From: Chrysophaeum taylorii
Lineage: Eukaryota > Sar > Pelagophyceae > Pelagomonadales > Pelagomonadaceae
Direction of reading: 5' to 3'
Assembly: GCA_029834535.1 (NCBI GenBank)
Contig: JAQMWT010000404.1
Span: 89,791 to 153,790 of the forward strand
DNA length: 64,000 nucleotides
The first letter of the stretch is position 1. Each line of letters starts with the position of its first letter. The notes beneath the pieces are model-generated. The model was not told where the DNA came from and did no database searches. It saw nothing but the letters and a program-made list of their open reading frames with translations. Of this stretch, positions 30,612 to 41,145 are shown one piece after another. The position numbers and the translations under genes are program-made.

Positions 30612-30862
30612 ATGAGAGATCGCCGAGTACGCTGTCGCAGCTCAGAGCGCGCAAATGCGAGGCTCCACTTTACTCGATCTAACCAAGATGCCAAGTTCAG
30701 CATGTGTGTTCTCGAGGCCGACTTGCAGCAGATGATGTTCGACACGGGCGCCAAGTTGATGGCATGTACAACATGGTCTACAGCGCGACAGCGCTGTCGT
30801 TCAAGAGCTATATGCAAGATGCAGCCTTTATGTGCGTGCTGGTCGTTGTGATGTGCAAGTAG
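30612..30862 (+). pseudogene. Unrecognised frameshifted protein relic
   Basis: Two adjacent frames read as protein-like sequence: FSMCVLEADLQQMMFDTGAKL (about 30690-30755) and, one frame over, DGMYNMVYSATALSFKSYMQ (about 30760-30820) ending in a stop at 30862. They look like parts of one protein split by a frame change. I do not recognise it. Confidence 0.3.
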
Positions 30863-31001
30863 ACAATACCGTCACGTGTGCTAAAAGGCACACCTGCTCC
30901 GAACCTGCTTGCCGACAAAGATCCAGCTATCGCGCGAAGCACTTCTGCGAGGCCGTGTCGGTCCTCATCAAGGGCTTTATGGAGGGCAAGTCAGGCGGCT
31001 C

Positions 31002-31290
31002 GGTGACCGGTTAGCACCCGGAAAGTCCGCGCTGGGATGGGGTTCGCTCGGTTGGGCAGAGCGCGACGGACAGGTCGATTGTTCGTGGACCAACACGTCC
31101 GCGGCCTGCGACGCTTTTGCACGACCTCGCACAAGACCGCGCAGTGGCGGTCCACCATCAACAAGTCCGTCCTCGTCCCTCGCCTCTGCCCCAACTGCGT
31201 GATTTTCCTCCGTGATTCCGTACCGGCTCCTGCCGCTCCGGCCTGGCTCCCATGCTCGGGAGAGGTCTGAAGTTAGTTAGTTAGTTAGTC
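31002..31290 (+). mobile_element. (TTAG)n-ended SINE-like retroposon, copy D, 5'-truncated, with 13-bp TSD
   Basis: AGTCAGGCGGCTC occurs at 30989-31001 and exactly again at 31291-31303. The element lacks the 5' head of copies A and F and starts at gtgaccggttagcacccgg. It ends in four TTAG units. Truncation at the 5' end plus a long target duplication points to target-primed reverse transcription. Confidence 0.85.
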
Positions 31291-31303
31291 AGTCAGGCGG
31301 CTC

Positions 31304-32400
31304 TTCTCGGCATATGCGTTTGATAGACATCTGCAACAATGTCATCCGCTAAAGGCACGAGATGACGAACCGGGATTGTTCGCTGTAGTCTGTCATAAAC
31401 ATCGAACTAATAAGGCGCATCCGAATAATCTTGGGTGACGAAACAGCGTGGTATCAGCGTTGTCTTACGCAGACCTTGTTTGTGGATGTTGTTCTGTGAG
31501 TATTCGCATGTTGATGCGTGTGTATGGGCAAACTTGGTGGCTTTCAATTTGGTGTGATCAAATTTCGAACAATCACATCAAACTTGTCATATTATAGACT
31601 CGTACTGATGACTGGGTTAGAATTACAGGGTTGGTGTCAGCGATCTTCCAGAGCGAGGCTGTCGACGTCTTGACATCCCTTCGCGCCGCAGCTTGTATTT
31701 GCCGACTTTCTCGTACAGTGTTCGACGGTGCAGCAGCAGCGGGAGATCTTGCGGCAGGGAGGGGTTGTCGAGATGCGCGAGGAGGAGGATGATAAGGAGG
31801 TGTTCAATTACGGTCGTGCGAGTTGTTTATGCTGGCGTAACGGCACGTGCTCGCGTTGCCGTCGCATGATCAAGCTGGACAGCTAACTCCGGATCGGGTA
31901 CGCGACGATGAGGAACTCCTGAACGTGGTCCTGTACGGCCCCGCACAAGTGTGTGACTACAATGTTTGGGTGCTCCTGGGGCGGTGCTCGCGCAGTTTCT
32001 CGAGGTCGTCGAGTTTCGCGTTCTCGACCCCGAGTCGATTATCAAAGACGCGCTCCCTCTCGAGTTTTGGGATGCAGAATGGGGTGATCCGTCTCACGCA
32101 GACCATGTAAGTCTGGTGTCCGATGTCCGCTTGTTGTTGAAGAATGACGCACGACCACGGCAACACCACCGTGGTGAGTCGCGGTTTGGCTGGCTTCTAC
32201 GAACGATGGAAGGTACGAGAATGGGCCCAGCTTAAATACGCCAAGCCGTGGGAATCTGCTCTCGGGGCCGCGCGTCGCTACCCGCTCTCCTTGCGTATCG
32301 CCGCGCTGTCTTAGGATGGACCTCCTTCTAAGGCGGTCATAGGGGGGTGCCCATGCCGCGCGTGTAACGCGACGGTAGATTCTGCGTGGCTGCAGCACCT
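31304..32400. other. Intergenic sequence without recognisable genes
   Basis: It contains only short open frames (for example 31966-32235, reading EVVEFRVLDPESIIKDALPLE), which I cannot assign. It may be an old transposon remnant. Confidence 0.3.
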
Positions 32401-32454
32401 AGCTCTCGTTTTTAAAGCATTTTCGCACCAAAAGCGCTCACGCGCCCCCTTGAA

Positions 32455-32735
32455 AAGCCCTCTTAAGTTTGATTTTAAAAGCCGAAGTTTGGTCAATACT
32501 GTGGAAGTTTGAGGAGTAGTGATCAAACTTGTTGACCAAACTTACAAGGAAATTAATCAAACTTTAAGGGTTGATTGATCAAACTTAATGCAACTTCGTA
32601 GTGACCAAACTCAACTGACCAAACTTCTATGGAAAGTGACCACACATGTGAATTTTTCCTTAATCCTGCATCAAAATCGAGCAAACATGAAAGAAATTCA
32701 CCAAACTTTTTGACCAAACTTGACCGATCCCTTAT
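32455..32735. repeat. Dense array of TGACCAAACTT / AAGTTTGGTCA motifs in both orientations
   Basis: About a dozen matches or near-matches to (t)gaccaaactt or its complement in 280 bp, irregularly spaced (for example 32483, 32520, 32540, 32574, 32600, 32617, 32700, 32711). The spacing is not that of a simple tandem satellite. Confidence 0.65.
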
Positions 32736-33031
32736 TATTATTATTACGAAATCGTTACGTTACAACAGCAACGCCGCAAAACGTCACTCCACGTGGTTGT
32801 TGCGCCGTTGACGCGTTCGTTCGACTCTTCTGTTTTAAACCTTACCCTAAACTCGCCGAAAATGACCACCTCCTCAAGTGTGTTTAGCGACAAAAGATAT
32901 ACTCACCGGACACGCACTACCTTTTCTAAATTGAAGTGTTGGCTTTTTGTTGCTGAGGTGTCAAGCTCGACGACGCCGGACGCTACCAACGCCAGGAACG
33001 ATTCGAAGGAGGACATCGAGAGGAGAAGAGC

Positions 33032-33511
33032 ATGGCGACTCCCCTTCGTGCTGCCTTGGTCGTCGTCGTCGTGACCCTTCTCCAGCTCTCGCCCTCAGCG
33101 GCCTTGGTCGCGCAGCAGCTGCAATCCAAGTTGCCGTTGAGCCGACACGTCAGCACGCCGTCCGTGAGGCGTTGGGCCCCGCGTGCGATGCTCCCCGGGG
33201 ACACCAAGAAGGACGGGAGGCGTCTCGGGCCTGCGCATCTCGCCTCGCCCGCCTCGATGTTTGTCGAGAGTCAATTTTCCTCGCCCATTTCTTCTCCGGC
33301 GGGCCTGCTCCACCCCGCGACAATGGGCCAGATTGTCCACCACCACGGCTCTTCCCAAATTTTTCAGGATGATCCGGCGATGGCAGCCTTTTTGCGCGAC
33401 TTCACCTCCTACGGTCCGATGATGGCGATGAAACACCTATCGAACAGCCACGTCACCGACCAGCTGGTCACCATGCTGGCGGAGATTCACCCCCCGGCGA
33501 GATTTATCTAG
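33032..33511 (+). CDS. Small secreted or plastid-targeted protein of unknown function
   Basis: 159 residues with a strong N-terminal signal peptide (ALVVVVVTLLQLSPSAALVAQQ). The rest has no domain I recognise. The C-terminal half (IFQDDPAMAAFLRDFTSYGP, MMAMKHLSNSH, LVTMLAEIHP) looks helical and faintly resembles STI1/DP-type segments; this is only an impression. Codon usage and GC content match neighbouring real genes, unlike the AT-rich DNA upstream. Confidence 0.5.
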   Translation: MATPLRAALVVVVVTLLQLSPSAALVAQQLQSKLPLSRHVSTPSVRRWAPRAMLPGDTKKDGRRLGPAHLASPASMFVESQFSSPISSPAGLLHPATMGQIVHHHGSSQIFQDDPAMAAFLRDFTSYGPMMAMKHLSNSHVTDQLVTMLAEIHPPARFI

Positions 33512-34059
33512 GGTGTTTTCCACCACCGCGCCCCACGACCGACTTTATATCTCCTCCCGCTCAGAATGACCTACCCGGTCTGATTGTCAATGCTCGCGGC
33601 ATGCGGCATTGGCGACTAACGCCACCACCACCACCGCCACCACCACCACCACCACGCTATGTTTGTGTTGTACTCTCCTTGGCACTGCCCATTGGTAGCG
33701 TGCCAAGAGGTCTTCCGCCGCGGAGACTCCGACTCCGATACAATGAGTGCTTCTCAGAAGACACTTAAGTTCTCGAAGCCTCGGTCTTGATACCATTACA
33801 TAATAATTGATGTGCGCACCTTGGTACCTTCTGAAAGCGTACTTGAAAGCACGATACTTCGAGTGGGGAAGTGGCAACAAGGTTAATTTATCGTCATCAT
33901 GATTAGAGTGGTACAAAACAAATAAAAACCTCGAGCTGGAAAGATGGAATTTGGACGTAGGATATCAGAGGCCGTGGTGGTGTCGAATTTGAGCCAAACA
34001 CTATAGCTAGCTAGTAAGACCCGTTCTCCACCTGACCACCACCGACTTGTGGCATCAAG
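33512..34059. other. Intergenic with a CAC/CCG-rich microsatellite
   Basis: An interrupted (CAC)n run lies at 33620-33656. The remainder is unremarkable and more AT-rich; no gene seen. Confidence 0.4.
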
Positions 34060-34292
34060 CAAACGAAATATAGGCCAGCCCGGCGTATGGGGCACATAGG
34101 CTAATAATCCTGGCGCCGCGACGAAAGGCGAGTCGGCGGAGAGTGATCATCAGGCTTATCGCCATGCGACGCGGAGAATTCGGTGTGACCGGCGACCACA
34201 ACTCGTCGCCACCTTTTCCATCTGAGCCCCCCGGCCATTCCCCGTCCTACTGTGAACGTTCCGGCTACCAACCGGTAGCAAAGGAACATACT
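34060..34292 (-). mobile_element. Degenerate SINE-like retroposon, copy E
   Basis: 34110-34275 on the minus strand matches the middle of copy C (gtagccggaacgttc...gatggtcactctccgccgac in C). The TTAG tail is not visible. The near-identical 13-mers ttgtggcatcaag (34047-34059) and ttgtggcattaag (34293-34305) may be a decayed target-site duplication. Confidence 0.6.
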
Positions 34293-34430
34293 TTGTGGCA
34301 TTAAGACTTATTGACTCCTAGTCCGGCCAGTCGTTGTTGAACAAGTGGTCCCAGTCTGTCTGTCAGGGATACAGCTGACGTCACGTAAGGGTAAAGTATC
34401 CGAAATAAGAGAGGGAAGGAGCTCGCGACG

Positions 34431-36000
34431 ATGACGACTAACGTGCTGAACATCCGCGTGCGGACGCTGGACCAGCGGTCGCACGACTTGAGTGTGGCGT
34501 CGGACATCGAGATTAGGAGTCTAAAGGAGACGATCCACGGGCTGACGGAAGTGCCCGGGGACCGTCAGCGGCTAATATACCGCGGGCGTGTCATGGCCGA
34601 CGGCGCCCGGTTGTGCGAGTACAGCGTGGAGGACGGGCACACGATCCATATGATCGCGAGGCCGGCGAGCACCGAGACCCGGAGTCCGGCGGCGGCGGCG
34701 GCGGCGGCGTCGGCGTCGGAAGAGGCTCCGGCGGGGGCGCGACGGCTGCTCGCGGGCGCTTTGGACCTCGACGCGGCGCGGCTCGTGTCGGACGCGCTGG
34801 GTCTGGGTCGCATCGCGACGCCGGCGGGGGCGCGGGGTCCGCGGGCCGCGGGGCGTTCCGGTGCGGTCCCGCCGAGGGCGCAGGGGGGTCCCGAGTCGCT
34901 CGAGCACGTGCGGCAGGGACTCCTGACGGTCCACACGCTGCTGTCGACGATGGAGGAGCCCGAGAGGCTGACGGCGAACGCGCGCGGGCGCGCGCGGAGC
35001 GAAGAAAAGGAGGAGGAGGAGGCGGTGGTGCGGACGCCGACCTTTTACGTCGGGCAGTGGGTCGACGTCGAGGACACGGTCCACCAATGGCTGGAGGCGA
35101 CGGTGATGCGCGTGCGCGCGCGCCGCATGCTCGTCCACTACAACGGTTGGCCGACGCGGTGGGACGAGTGGCTCGACTTCGACTCGCGGCGCGTGGCGCC
35201 CTTCCGCACGCGCACCCTCCACTCCCATCACTCCCCCCACGCGAGCCCCTCCCCCTTGACCTCGGTCGACGACGCGCCCGCGACGGCGTGGGCGCGAGCG
35301 ACGACGGCGCGGACCGAGTCTTCGCGCGCGCGTCGCGCGACGACGGCGCCCCCCCCCGCCCGCCCGCGCCGCCGCGCCGCGCGCCGCGACCTCTCGCTCT
35401 CGGCGGGCGAGCGCTCGCGCGACCCCGACGGCCGCGCGGCGGCCGCCTCGCGCGATGCGAGGGCCGCCGCCGCCGCTGCGGCGGCCGCTCGCGCCGCGCA
35501 GCGCGCCGCCCAGGCCCCCGGGCCGGCGACCTCGACGTCGTCGACGGGGCAGCAGCACCCGCGGCGGCGGAGCCGGAGCCACGTCGCGCGCCGGTGCCGC
35601 GGCGAGGACGCGCGCGTCGCCGTCAACGAGACGCGTCGCGCCCTCGACCGCGTCGCGCCCCTCGTCGACTGCCTCGCGGACCTCGCGCGCGACGAACTCC
35701 TCGCGAGCGTCCGTCCGCGAGTGCCTCCCGACGAGACCGTCCCCGGGGACGCCGCCGCTGCCGCCCCCGACGACGACGACGCCGCTGCGCTGCCCTGGGA
35801 CTGGCCGCCGCCGCCGGCGGTCGTCCAGCGCCGGGAGCCCGACGATGATTGCGCGCGCGCCGCGCGACGCGCGCGACGCGAGCAACTCCGGCGCGTCGCG
35901 CGCGACGCGGCGCCGCTCTTCGACCGCGTCGGCCGCGTGCTCTCGGACCTCGCGCCCCACGTCGCCGAGCTCGCCCACGTTCCCTGGTCCGAGTCGGAGA

Positions 36001-36036
<36 letters not shown>

Positions 36037-36752
36037 CCGCCGTGCCCGCGCGATCGCCCGCCCCGGCCGAGCAGCCGCCGGCCGTCTCCTCGGAAGAGTC
36101 GCCCGCGCCGCCGGGCGAGGAGGAGGAGGAGGATGAGGAGGTCCCGCCCCTCGTGACCGACGCGGCGGACTCGGCGCCCGACGAGTCGGTGTCGTCGGCC
36201 GCGCCCGCGCCCGCGCCCACCTACCGCCGCCGCCGCCGCCACCATCGCGCCGACGAGGAGGACAGCTACCGCCAACTGGTCGCGACCCCGGCGCGCGCCC
36301 CCCACCTCTACGCGCCGTCGACGCCGGGAAACATCGACATCCACATCCACGCTATCCTTACGCCGCTCCGCGGCGGCGCGCGCGACGGTGCGACGGGCGC
36401 CCCCGCCCCCGCCGCCGACGCGCTCCCGGCCGATCCCCCCGCCGCGCCGCCTGCCCCCCCCGCCGACGACCCCGCGCAGCCGCAGCCCGACGCCGACGTC
36501 GGCCCGATCGTCGCCGTGCGGGCGCGTGCGAGCGTCCCGCTCGCGGCCGTTGCCGTCGCTCCCGCCCGTCAGCCCGCCTCGGACGCGCCCGCCCCCGCCG
36601 CTCCCCAGGCCGCCCGAGGCGCGACGCCCCAAGAGTCCTCCTCCTACACCGCCGCTATCACCAACTTCTTCAACGGTCCGTGCGCTTTTCTCCCAGAAAA
36701 ACCTTTTACTCTCTTCGCAGGCTTCTTCTCCTCCTCGGGCGGGTCGCAGTGA
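34431..36752 (+). CDS. Ubiquitin-like domain protein with Tudor-knot/chromo-like module
   Basis: 773 residues. Residues 1-75 form a ubiquitin-like domain (NIRVRTLDQRSHDLSVASDI, LKETI, GDRQRLIYRGRVMADGARL), as at the N-terminus of BAG6, ubiquilin and related proteins. Around 205-265 is FYVGQWVDVEDTVHQWLEA...VHYNGWPTRWDEWLDFDS, a Tudor-knot/MBT-type module. The remainder is low-complexity: Ala/Arg-rich and Asp/Glu runs, with HVAELAHVPW as one possibly folded helix. The N-terminal Met begins UBL directly, so no targeting signal. A role in protein quality control is likely from the UBL but not shown. At 36676-36720 a 45-nt stretch with gt...cag ends could be an in-frame intron; splicing would remove 15 residues and keep the same C-terminus. 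Confidence 0.72.
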
Positions 36753-37050
36753 ACCGTCCGTCCCTTGGAGACAAGCGGCTGCTTCTCGTCCACAAACAAC
36801 TCAATCGTGCGCGCAAACGCGCGCGTACTCTACCCCCCCCCCTTTGTTCGCCCTCTTTGTTGTTCTACCTTTGTTTTCCTCCTCTCTTCTTCTCGCTTTG
36901 GTTCTATCACCTATCGAAGGAGGCCGCCACCGCGTCTTCCACCACCACCACCACCACCACCCTCGCCCCGCGCTTCTTCATCCAGCTCTCGCCAACCACC
37001 CTCGCAGCCCGCCCGCCCGCCCTTGTGCCATCACCCCCACTCGGAACAAC

Positions 37051-37083
<33 letters not shown>

Positions 37084-37412
37084 GAAGATATCAAAAAGAA
37101 AACCACCTGCCGCCGAGCCCCGGACGTACGGGATGCCGCACGACGTCGGGCACGACATGGCGCCCAGCCAGATGCGGCTCTCCCTTGATGATGTCCTGCG
37201 TCGTTGGTTGCAGCACCACACCGGTCCTCGAGGCGTGCTAGTCACACACACGCCCCTGATTATGCCTTTCTTCTTCTTCTTCTTTCCTTCCAGCATGCTG
37301 CCGTCGTCATTACGTGACGCCCCCCCCTCCCCTTGCTACGCACTAATAACTTTCTCATCGACGAAACCGCCAGCAAAATCTACGCACGACGGGTCCACGA
37401 CGGCGGCGGAGG
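36753..37412. other. Intergenic, low-complexity (CCA, AAC, TTC repeats)
   Basis: Runs of (accacc)n near 36940, (aac)n at 37045-37085 and (ttc)n at 37267-37286. Long open frames across it are repeat translations. It should contain the SLC25 promoter. Confidence 0.5.
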
Positions 37413-38472
37413 ATGCTCGGCGGCGCCGCGGAGATCGTGGCGGCGTCGATCCTCGCCGGGTGGGCGCAGCACGCGTCTCTCCACCCGCTCGACACGCTCA
37501 AGGTGCGGCTGCAGTACTCGCGCGGCGTGCCGTTCACGAGCTCGGTGCGCGCCGCGCTGTCGGACGCGCTCCAGGACCTCGAAATGCCGACAAAGCGCGA
37601 GAAAAGCGTCGTCCAGAACCTCGCGCGCCAGACGGCCAAGTCCTCCCGGGGCGGCATCTGGGCGGCGCCGCTCATGGTCGACATCGCCGGCGTCGCGAAA
37701 ATGCTTCGATCGACTAACGTCGCTTCGCTCTATGCTGGTCTCGTGCCTTCGCTGCTCGCGGTCATCCCGACGGCCATAGTCTACATGCCGACCTACGAGC
37801 TCGCGAGCGCGGCGCTTTCTCCGGTCCTCGCCTCGCAGGCCGTCGCGCCCCTCGCCGGCGTCGTCACCGGCGTCGTCTGCGCGACGGTCAGAGTTCCGGC
37901 CTCGGTCCTGAAGAGCCGCGTCCAACTCGGTCTCGCGCCTTCCGCGACCTCTGCGCTCCGCATGGCCTTCGCCGCCGGCGGCTTGAGGAACCTCTATGCC
38001 GGCTTTGCCGCGACGCTCGCCCTCGACGTCGCGACGGCCGTCGTCCAGTTCTCGGCGCTCGACGTCGGCCGCCGCACGCCCTACATCTCGACCTCCCCGG
38101 CCACCCTCGGCTTTCTCGCGAGCGCCCTCGCGACCACCTGCACCGAGCCCATCGACGTCGTGCGCACGCGCATCATGGCCCGAGTAAAGGGACGACCGGA
38201 CTCTCGCTTCCACTACGCCGGCCTATTCGACGGCCTCGCCACGGCCGCGAGGACCGAGGGCATCGCCGCCCTCTACCGCGGTCTCCTCCCCCGCCTCGTC
38301 CTCAAGAGCTTTGGCGGCGCCATTTGGTGCGCGGCCCTTGTGTTGTTTGCGACACATCATCTTCATCTTCCTTCCTCCGCGCAGGTACTCGACCTACGTC
38401 TACAGTAAATCCTCGCTGGCTTCGCTCCGCATGGGTGGCCTTTCTCCGGACGCGCCGCATAAAACCGCGTAA
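37413..38472 (+). CDS. Mitochondrial carrier family (SLC25) protein, one 58-nt intron
   Basis: Exon 1 is 37413-38326 and exon 2 is 38385-38472. The intron 38327-38384 starts GTGCGC and ends CGCAG. Splicing changes the C-terminus from a frame reading into intron to GGAIWYSTYVYSKSSLASLR, which completes the sixth helix, so I prefer it. The product has 333 residues in three repeats with signatures HPLDTLKVRLQ, VPASVLKSRVQ (degenerate PxD/E) and EPIDVVRTRIMAR. The layout and the long insert between helices 1 and 2 resemble the S-adenosylmethionine carrier group, but the substrate is not certain. It may act in the mitochondrial or plastid inner envelope. Confidence 0.82.
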
Positions 38473-39169
38473 GAAATACATGAGCGGTGTGTGGTCGCCT
38501 ATTGCGGACTTTAGTAGTAGGGAGAAGTCGGGTGGGAAGTTTTAGGTTGCTTTCAGCTCGAGTTCGCGCAACGAGAAGGATTGTTGTGCGCTAGATGTGT
38601 GGTCGCTGTTCGTTCGTTCGTCGTAGTGATTACATGTGGTTTCCAGACGGGTCCGACAATGGTAGTAGTGGTTCCGTTCGTGCGTCATGCGCACGGAAAT
38701 GCGGATCGTGGTCATCATCTCGCGAATCTCAACCCACTTTTATCATACTTCGAAGTTGATTGGCCCTGCCGGCACGAGCGGCGTATGCTGGTACCAGATG
38801 ACTGGCTGATGACACGTTGCTGGAGCCCGTTGCGAGTATACGCCGTGCGCGGACAGCATCGACAAAACCCTATTGATATTATTTCAAGCGAATTGCAGCG
38901 AGGCTCGCCGCTCCCGCCAAGTCGCACGCGTAGCGACGACGCTCACAACGCCGATGGCGCCTATCTATATTTATGCGTCGCGAGAAAACTTATATTCCAG
39001 CGTCGGCGATCGACATCATCCGAATAAATTATAATTCGCTCGAAAGCTCGTCATCGATCTCCTTTCAGGTGGGGGGAGGTCTACCACCGCTACTCAGAAA
39101 CTAACACCCTCGGTGGCTTTGTATATACCGGTCGGGCCGTGGTTCTCGATGCGCGCGTAGCTGGCGCCA
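38473..39169. other. Intergenic without convincing gene
   Basis: A plus-strand open frame at 38581-39027 has no recognisable features and mixed base composition; I do not call it. Confidence 0.35.
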
Positions 39170-39964
39170 TCATGAGGCAGACGAAGAATCCGTATCACGG
39201 CGGGTCGCCGCTTCCCGGCTCCAAAGCGGCTCATCTGGCGCGAGGAGCCGCTCGCACCAAGGGAGGTCCGTTGGGTCGAAGGCGGAGGGGTCGTCCAACG
39301 CGAGGATCCACTCGAGGTCTGGTCGATGGAGCGACCGCACGAAGAGCGCAGCCCGGGTGGCGTCGGGAAAGAGGCTAAAGAGTCGGGCGGTTTCGCGTGT
39401 TTTGTCGACGAGGCGAAGGCCCGAGTTTTTTGGGGCAGGGGAGTAGAGGGTGTCGTCGCCGGGAATGCGACACAAGGCCGGCGAGGTCTCTAGGAGCACG
39501 ACTTTGTGTCGTCGCGTCAAGGCGACAGCGACTGTCGGCGTGAGCTGTCTGAGCGCGGCGAGAGCCCACCGCAGCTCGTCGGCATTTTCATCGGGGGCGA
39601 TGACTAGGCGGCGCTCGACGACGGCAGCGGGGGTTTCGCGCGACGGGAGCAAGTAGGGCACCACAACAGCGAGCGCGGCCGCAGCCGCCAGCGCCTCGGA
39701 CACCACCAACGGCGCGTCCCAGGCGGCGCGCGCCGATTCCACGTGATTGGCGGCGAGAAGCGCGAGGATCGCCGTTCCGCCTGCTATACGCACTTTTGGG
39801 CCCTCGAGGCCGGGTACGAAAAACCCGCCCCCGCGCTCTATGGCCGCCGACGGTCGGACATAGAACCCTTTCGCCTGCTTGCCGATGTCGTCTTGGGGCT
39901 GCGCGCGGCAGCTCACGCCGCTCCGCAGTCCCAGGGCGTGCCCCAAGACGACCAAGATCATCAT
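39170..39964 (-). CDS. CCB2/CCB4-like plastid cytochrome b6f assembly factor
   Basis: 264 residues from the ATG at 39964, which opens a signal-peptide-like segment (MMILVVLGHALGLRSGVSC). The following FFVPGLEGPKVRIAGGTAILALLAANHV is the first membrane hairpin region of the CCB2/CCB4 family, and a second hydrophobic stretch (LVVSEALAAAAALAVVVPYLLPS) follows with a soluble domain behind it. In plants these proteins help attach haem ci to cytochrome b6 at the stromal side of thylakoids. Assignment rests on the membrane-hairpin pattern and length, so it is moderate. A long N-terminal leader fits targeting to a complex plastid. Confidence 0.55.
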   Translation of the reverse strand: MMILVVLGHALGLRSGVSCRAQPQDDIGKQAKGFYVRPSAAIERGGGFFVPGLEGPKVRIAGGTAILALLAANHVESARAAWDAPLVVSEALAAAAALAVVVPYLLPSRETPAAVVERRLVIAPDENADELRWALAALRQLTPTVAVALTRRHKVVLLETSPALCRIPGDDTLYSPAPKNSGLRLVDKTRETARLFSLFPDATRAALFVRSLHRPDLEWILALDDPSAFDPTDLPWCERLLAPDEPLWSREAATRRDTDSSSAS

Positions 39965-40275
39965 GATGGCTCCTGGCCACGGGAATAGTAGAGGCTTATA
40001 CACTTACCCTAATTTTTTTCCCAGCATTGCTGCACCGACCACCCTCCTCGCCGAACAAGGTCGCCACCACACTACTTCTCCTCGCGGACAGAAAGTTGCC
40101 GATTGCTGGCAGTAGTATGCTGCGGGGCGCAGCGGCGTCAGCTGACCTATTTCTACAGGAGAGGCGCGGCGATAACATTACTTTGCTTTACTTGCGGGTG
40201 TCCCTGGTGCCGTCGAGATAAAACCCCCCTTTGCGCATCCCTGCAAGAAAGGCAGATAAAAACGACAAGACGAGG
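39965..40275. other. Intergenic region between two minus-strand genes
   Basis: About 310 bp of mixed composition; contains the promoter of the CCB-like gene and the 3' flank of the next. No gene seen. Confidence 0.4.
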
Positions 40276-40881
40276 TCAAAAAGACAAGAACAGACCACCC
40301 AACTCACGGAAGCCGCTGGTTTTCTTGAGCTCGTCGTCATCCGTGGAGAGCTGGTCGGCGTAGAACCAGGTGCCCGGAACGTACTTGGAGTAGCCGTACT
40401 TGTCTTTCCAGAAGGTGAGGAGGTCCTTGTACTTTTCCTCGGCCTCGGCTTCCTTCTTGATGGCCTTTTTCTTCTCTTCCTGTCGCGCCGCGTTATTGGA
40501 GGTCGAGGTGAAGCCTAAAGCCTCCCAGATCGAATCAACCTCCGGCGCGGCAATGCTGACGTCGACGTTGAGCACGGGCACGGTGAACTTAACCTCGGGG
40601 AAATTGAAGAGCTTCATACCCGCGCGCTCCTTGTCGGTCTTGTTCATCTTGTACCGCAGGCCCTGCTTGTTCATGTAGGTCTCCATCTTGGCCTCGCTGA
40701 TGCACTCCTCGCCTGCCCATTCGTCCTTGAAGCTGAAGGGCGTGCCGCGAAGGATACCGAAGTCCTCCATGGCGATCCGCATTCGCGTCCCGGATTGAGT
40801 GCGCCGGGGAGTCTTCAGGAGCCGCTGGCCCGGCGCAAACGCCGACACCACGCCCAACGCGATCAACAACTTGGGGCCCAT
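40276..40881 (-). CDS. Plastid-targeted soluble protein of unknown function, with SAFAP motif
   Basis: 201 residues from the ATG at 40881. MGPKLLIALGVVSAFAPGQRLL is a signal peptide whose cleavage site fits the ASAFAP rule (Phe at +1 of the transit peptide) for plastids of secondary red origin, followed by a basic transit region. The mature part has no cysteine cluster or membrane span. Conserved-looking blocks are MEDFGILRGTPFSFKDEWAG, MKLFNFPEVKFTVPVLNVDV and ADQLSTDDDELKKTSGFREL, separated by a Lys/Glu-rich helix. I do not recognise the family. The motif-rich, compact mature domain suggests an abundant plastid protein. Confidence 0.7.
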   Translation of the reverse strand: MGPKLLIALGVVSAFAPGQRLLKTPRRTQSGTRMRIAMEDFGILRGTPFSFKDEWAGEECISEAKMETYMNKQGLRYKMNKTDKERAGMKLFNFPEVKFTVPVLNVDVSIAAPEVDSIWEALGFTSTSNNAARQEEKKKAIKKEAEAEEKYKDLLTFWKDKYGYSKYVPGTWFYADQLSTDDDELKKTSGFRELGGLFLSF

Positions 40882-41145
40882 GAGCGTCAGTGCCGCAGCG
40901 AACGTGGTTGAATCTGCAAATCCCAAACCCTCTTTATTCTGAGATGAAATAACGGACTTGGAACGACAAGCGGTGAAAGATGATCCGTGTTTTTGAATCT
41001 GATCATCCGACGATGGTGGCGCCTTCTAAAAATATTCTCACAATAATAATAATAATAATAATAAGACACCATGAGAAGGAGTTGGATAATAATAAGACCG
41101 AGGAGTCGCGCTCGCTCTGCTAGACTAGGCTACGATATGGTATCA
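40882..41145. other. Intergenic with ATA/TAA microsatellite
   Basis: (ataata)n at 41042-41064 and AT-rich surroundings. No gene seen. Confidence 0.4.

Noticed and set aside
31030-31070. tRNA D-arm-like sequence in the SINE (gctcggttgggcagagcg)
   Set aside because: The candidate B box lies too close, so a tRNA-derived head is not supported by eye; left open for a covariance search.
34572-36632. 686-codon minus-strand frame within the UBL gene
   Set aside because: Val/Arg/Gly repeats without domains; the plus strand has a UBL domain at its start.
36680-37717. 345-codon plus frame between UBL and SLC25 genes
   Set aside because: Consists of translated CCA, AAC and TTC repeats and runs into the carrier in the wrong frame.
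38581-39027. 148-codon plus-strand frame
   Set aside because: No domain, no targeting signal, no typical gene composition; could be chance.
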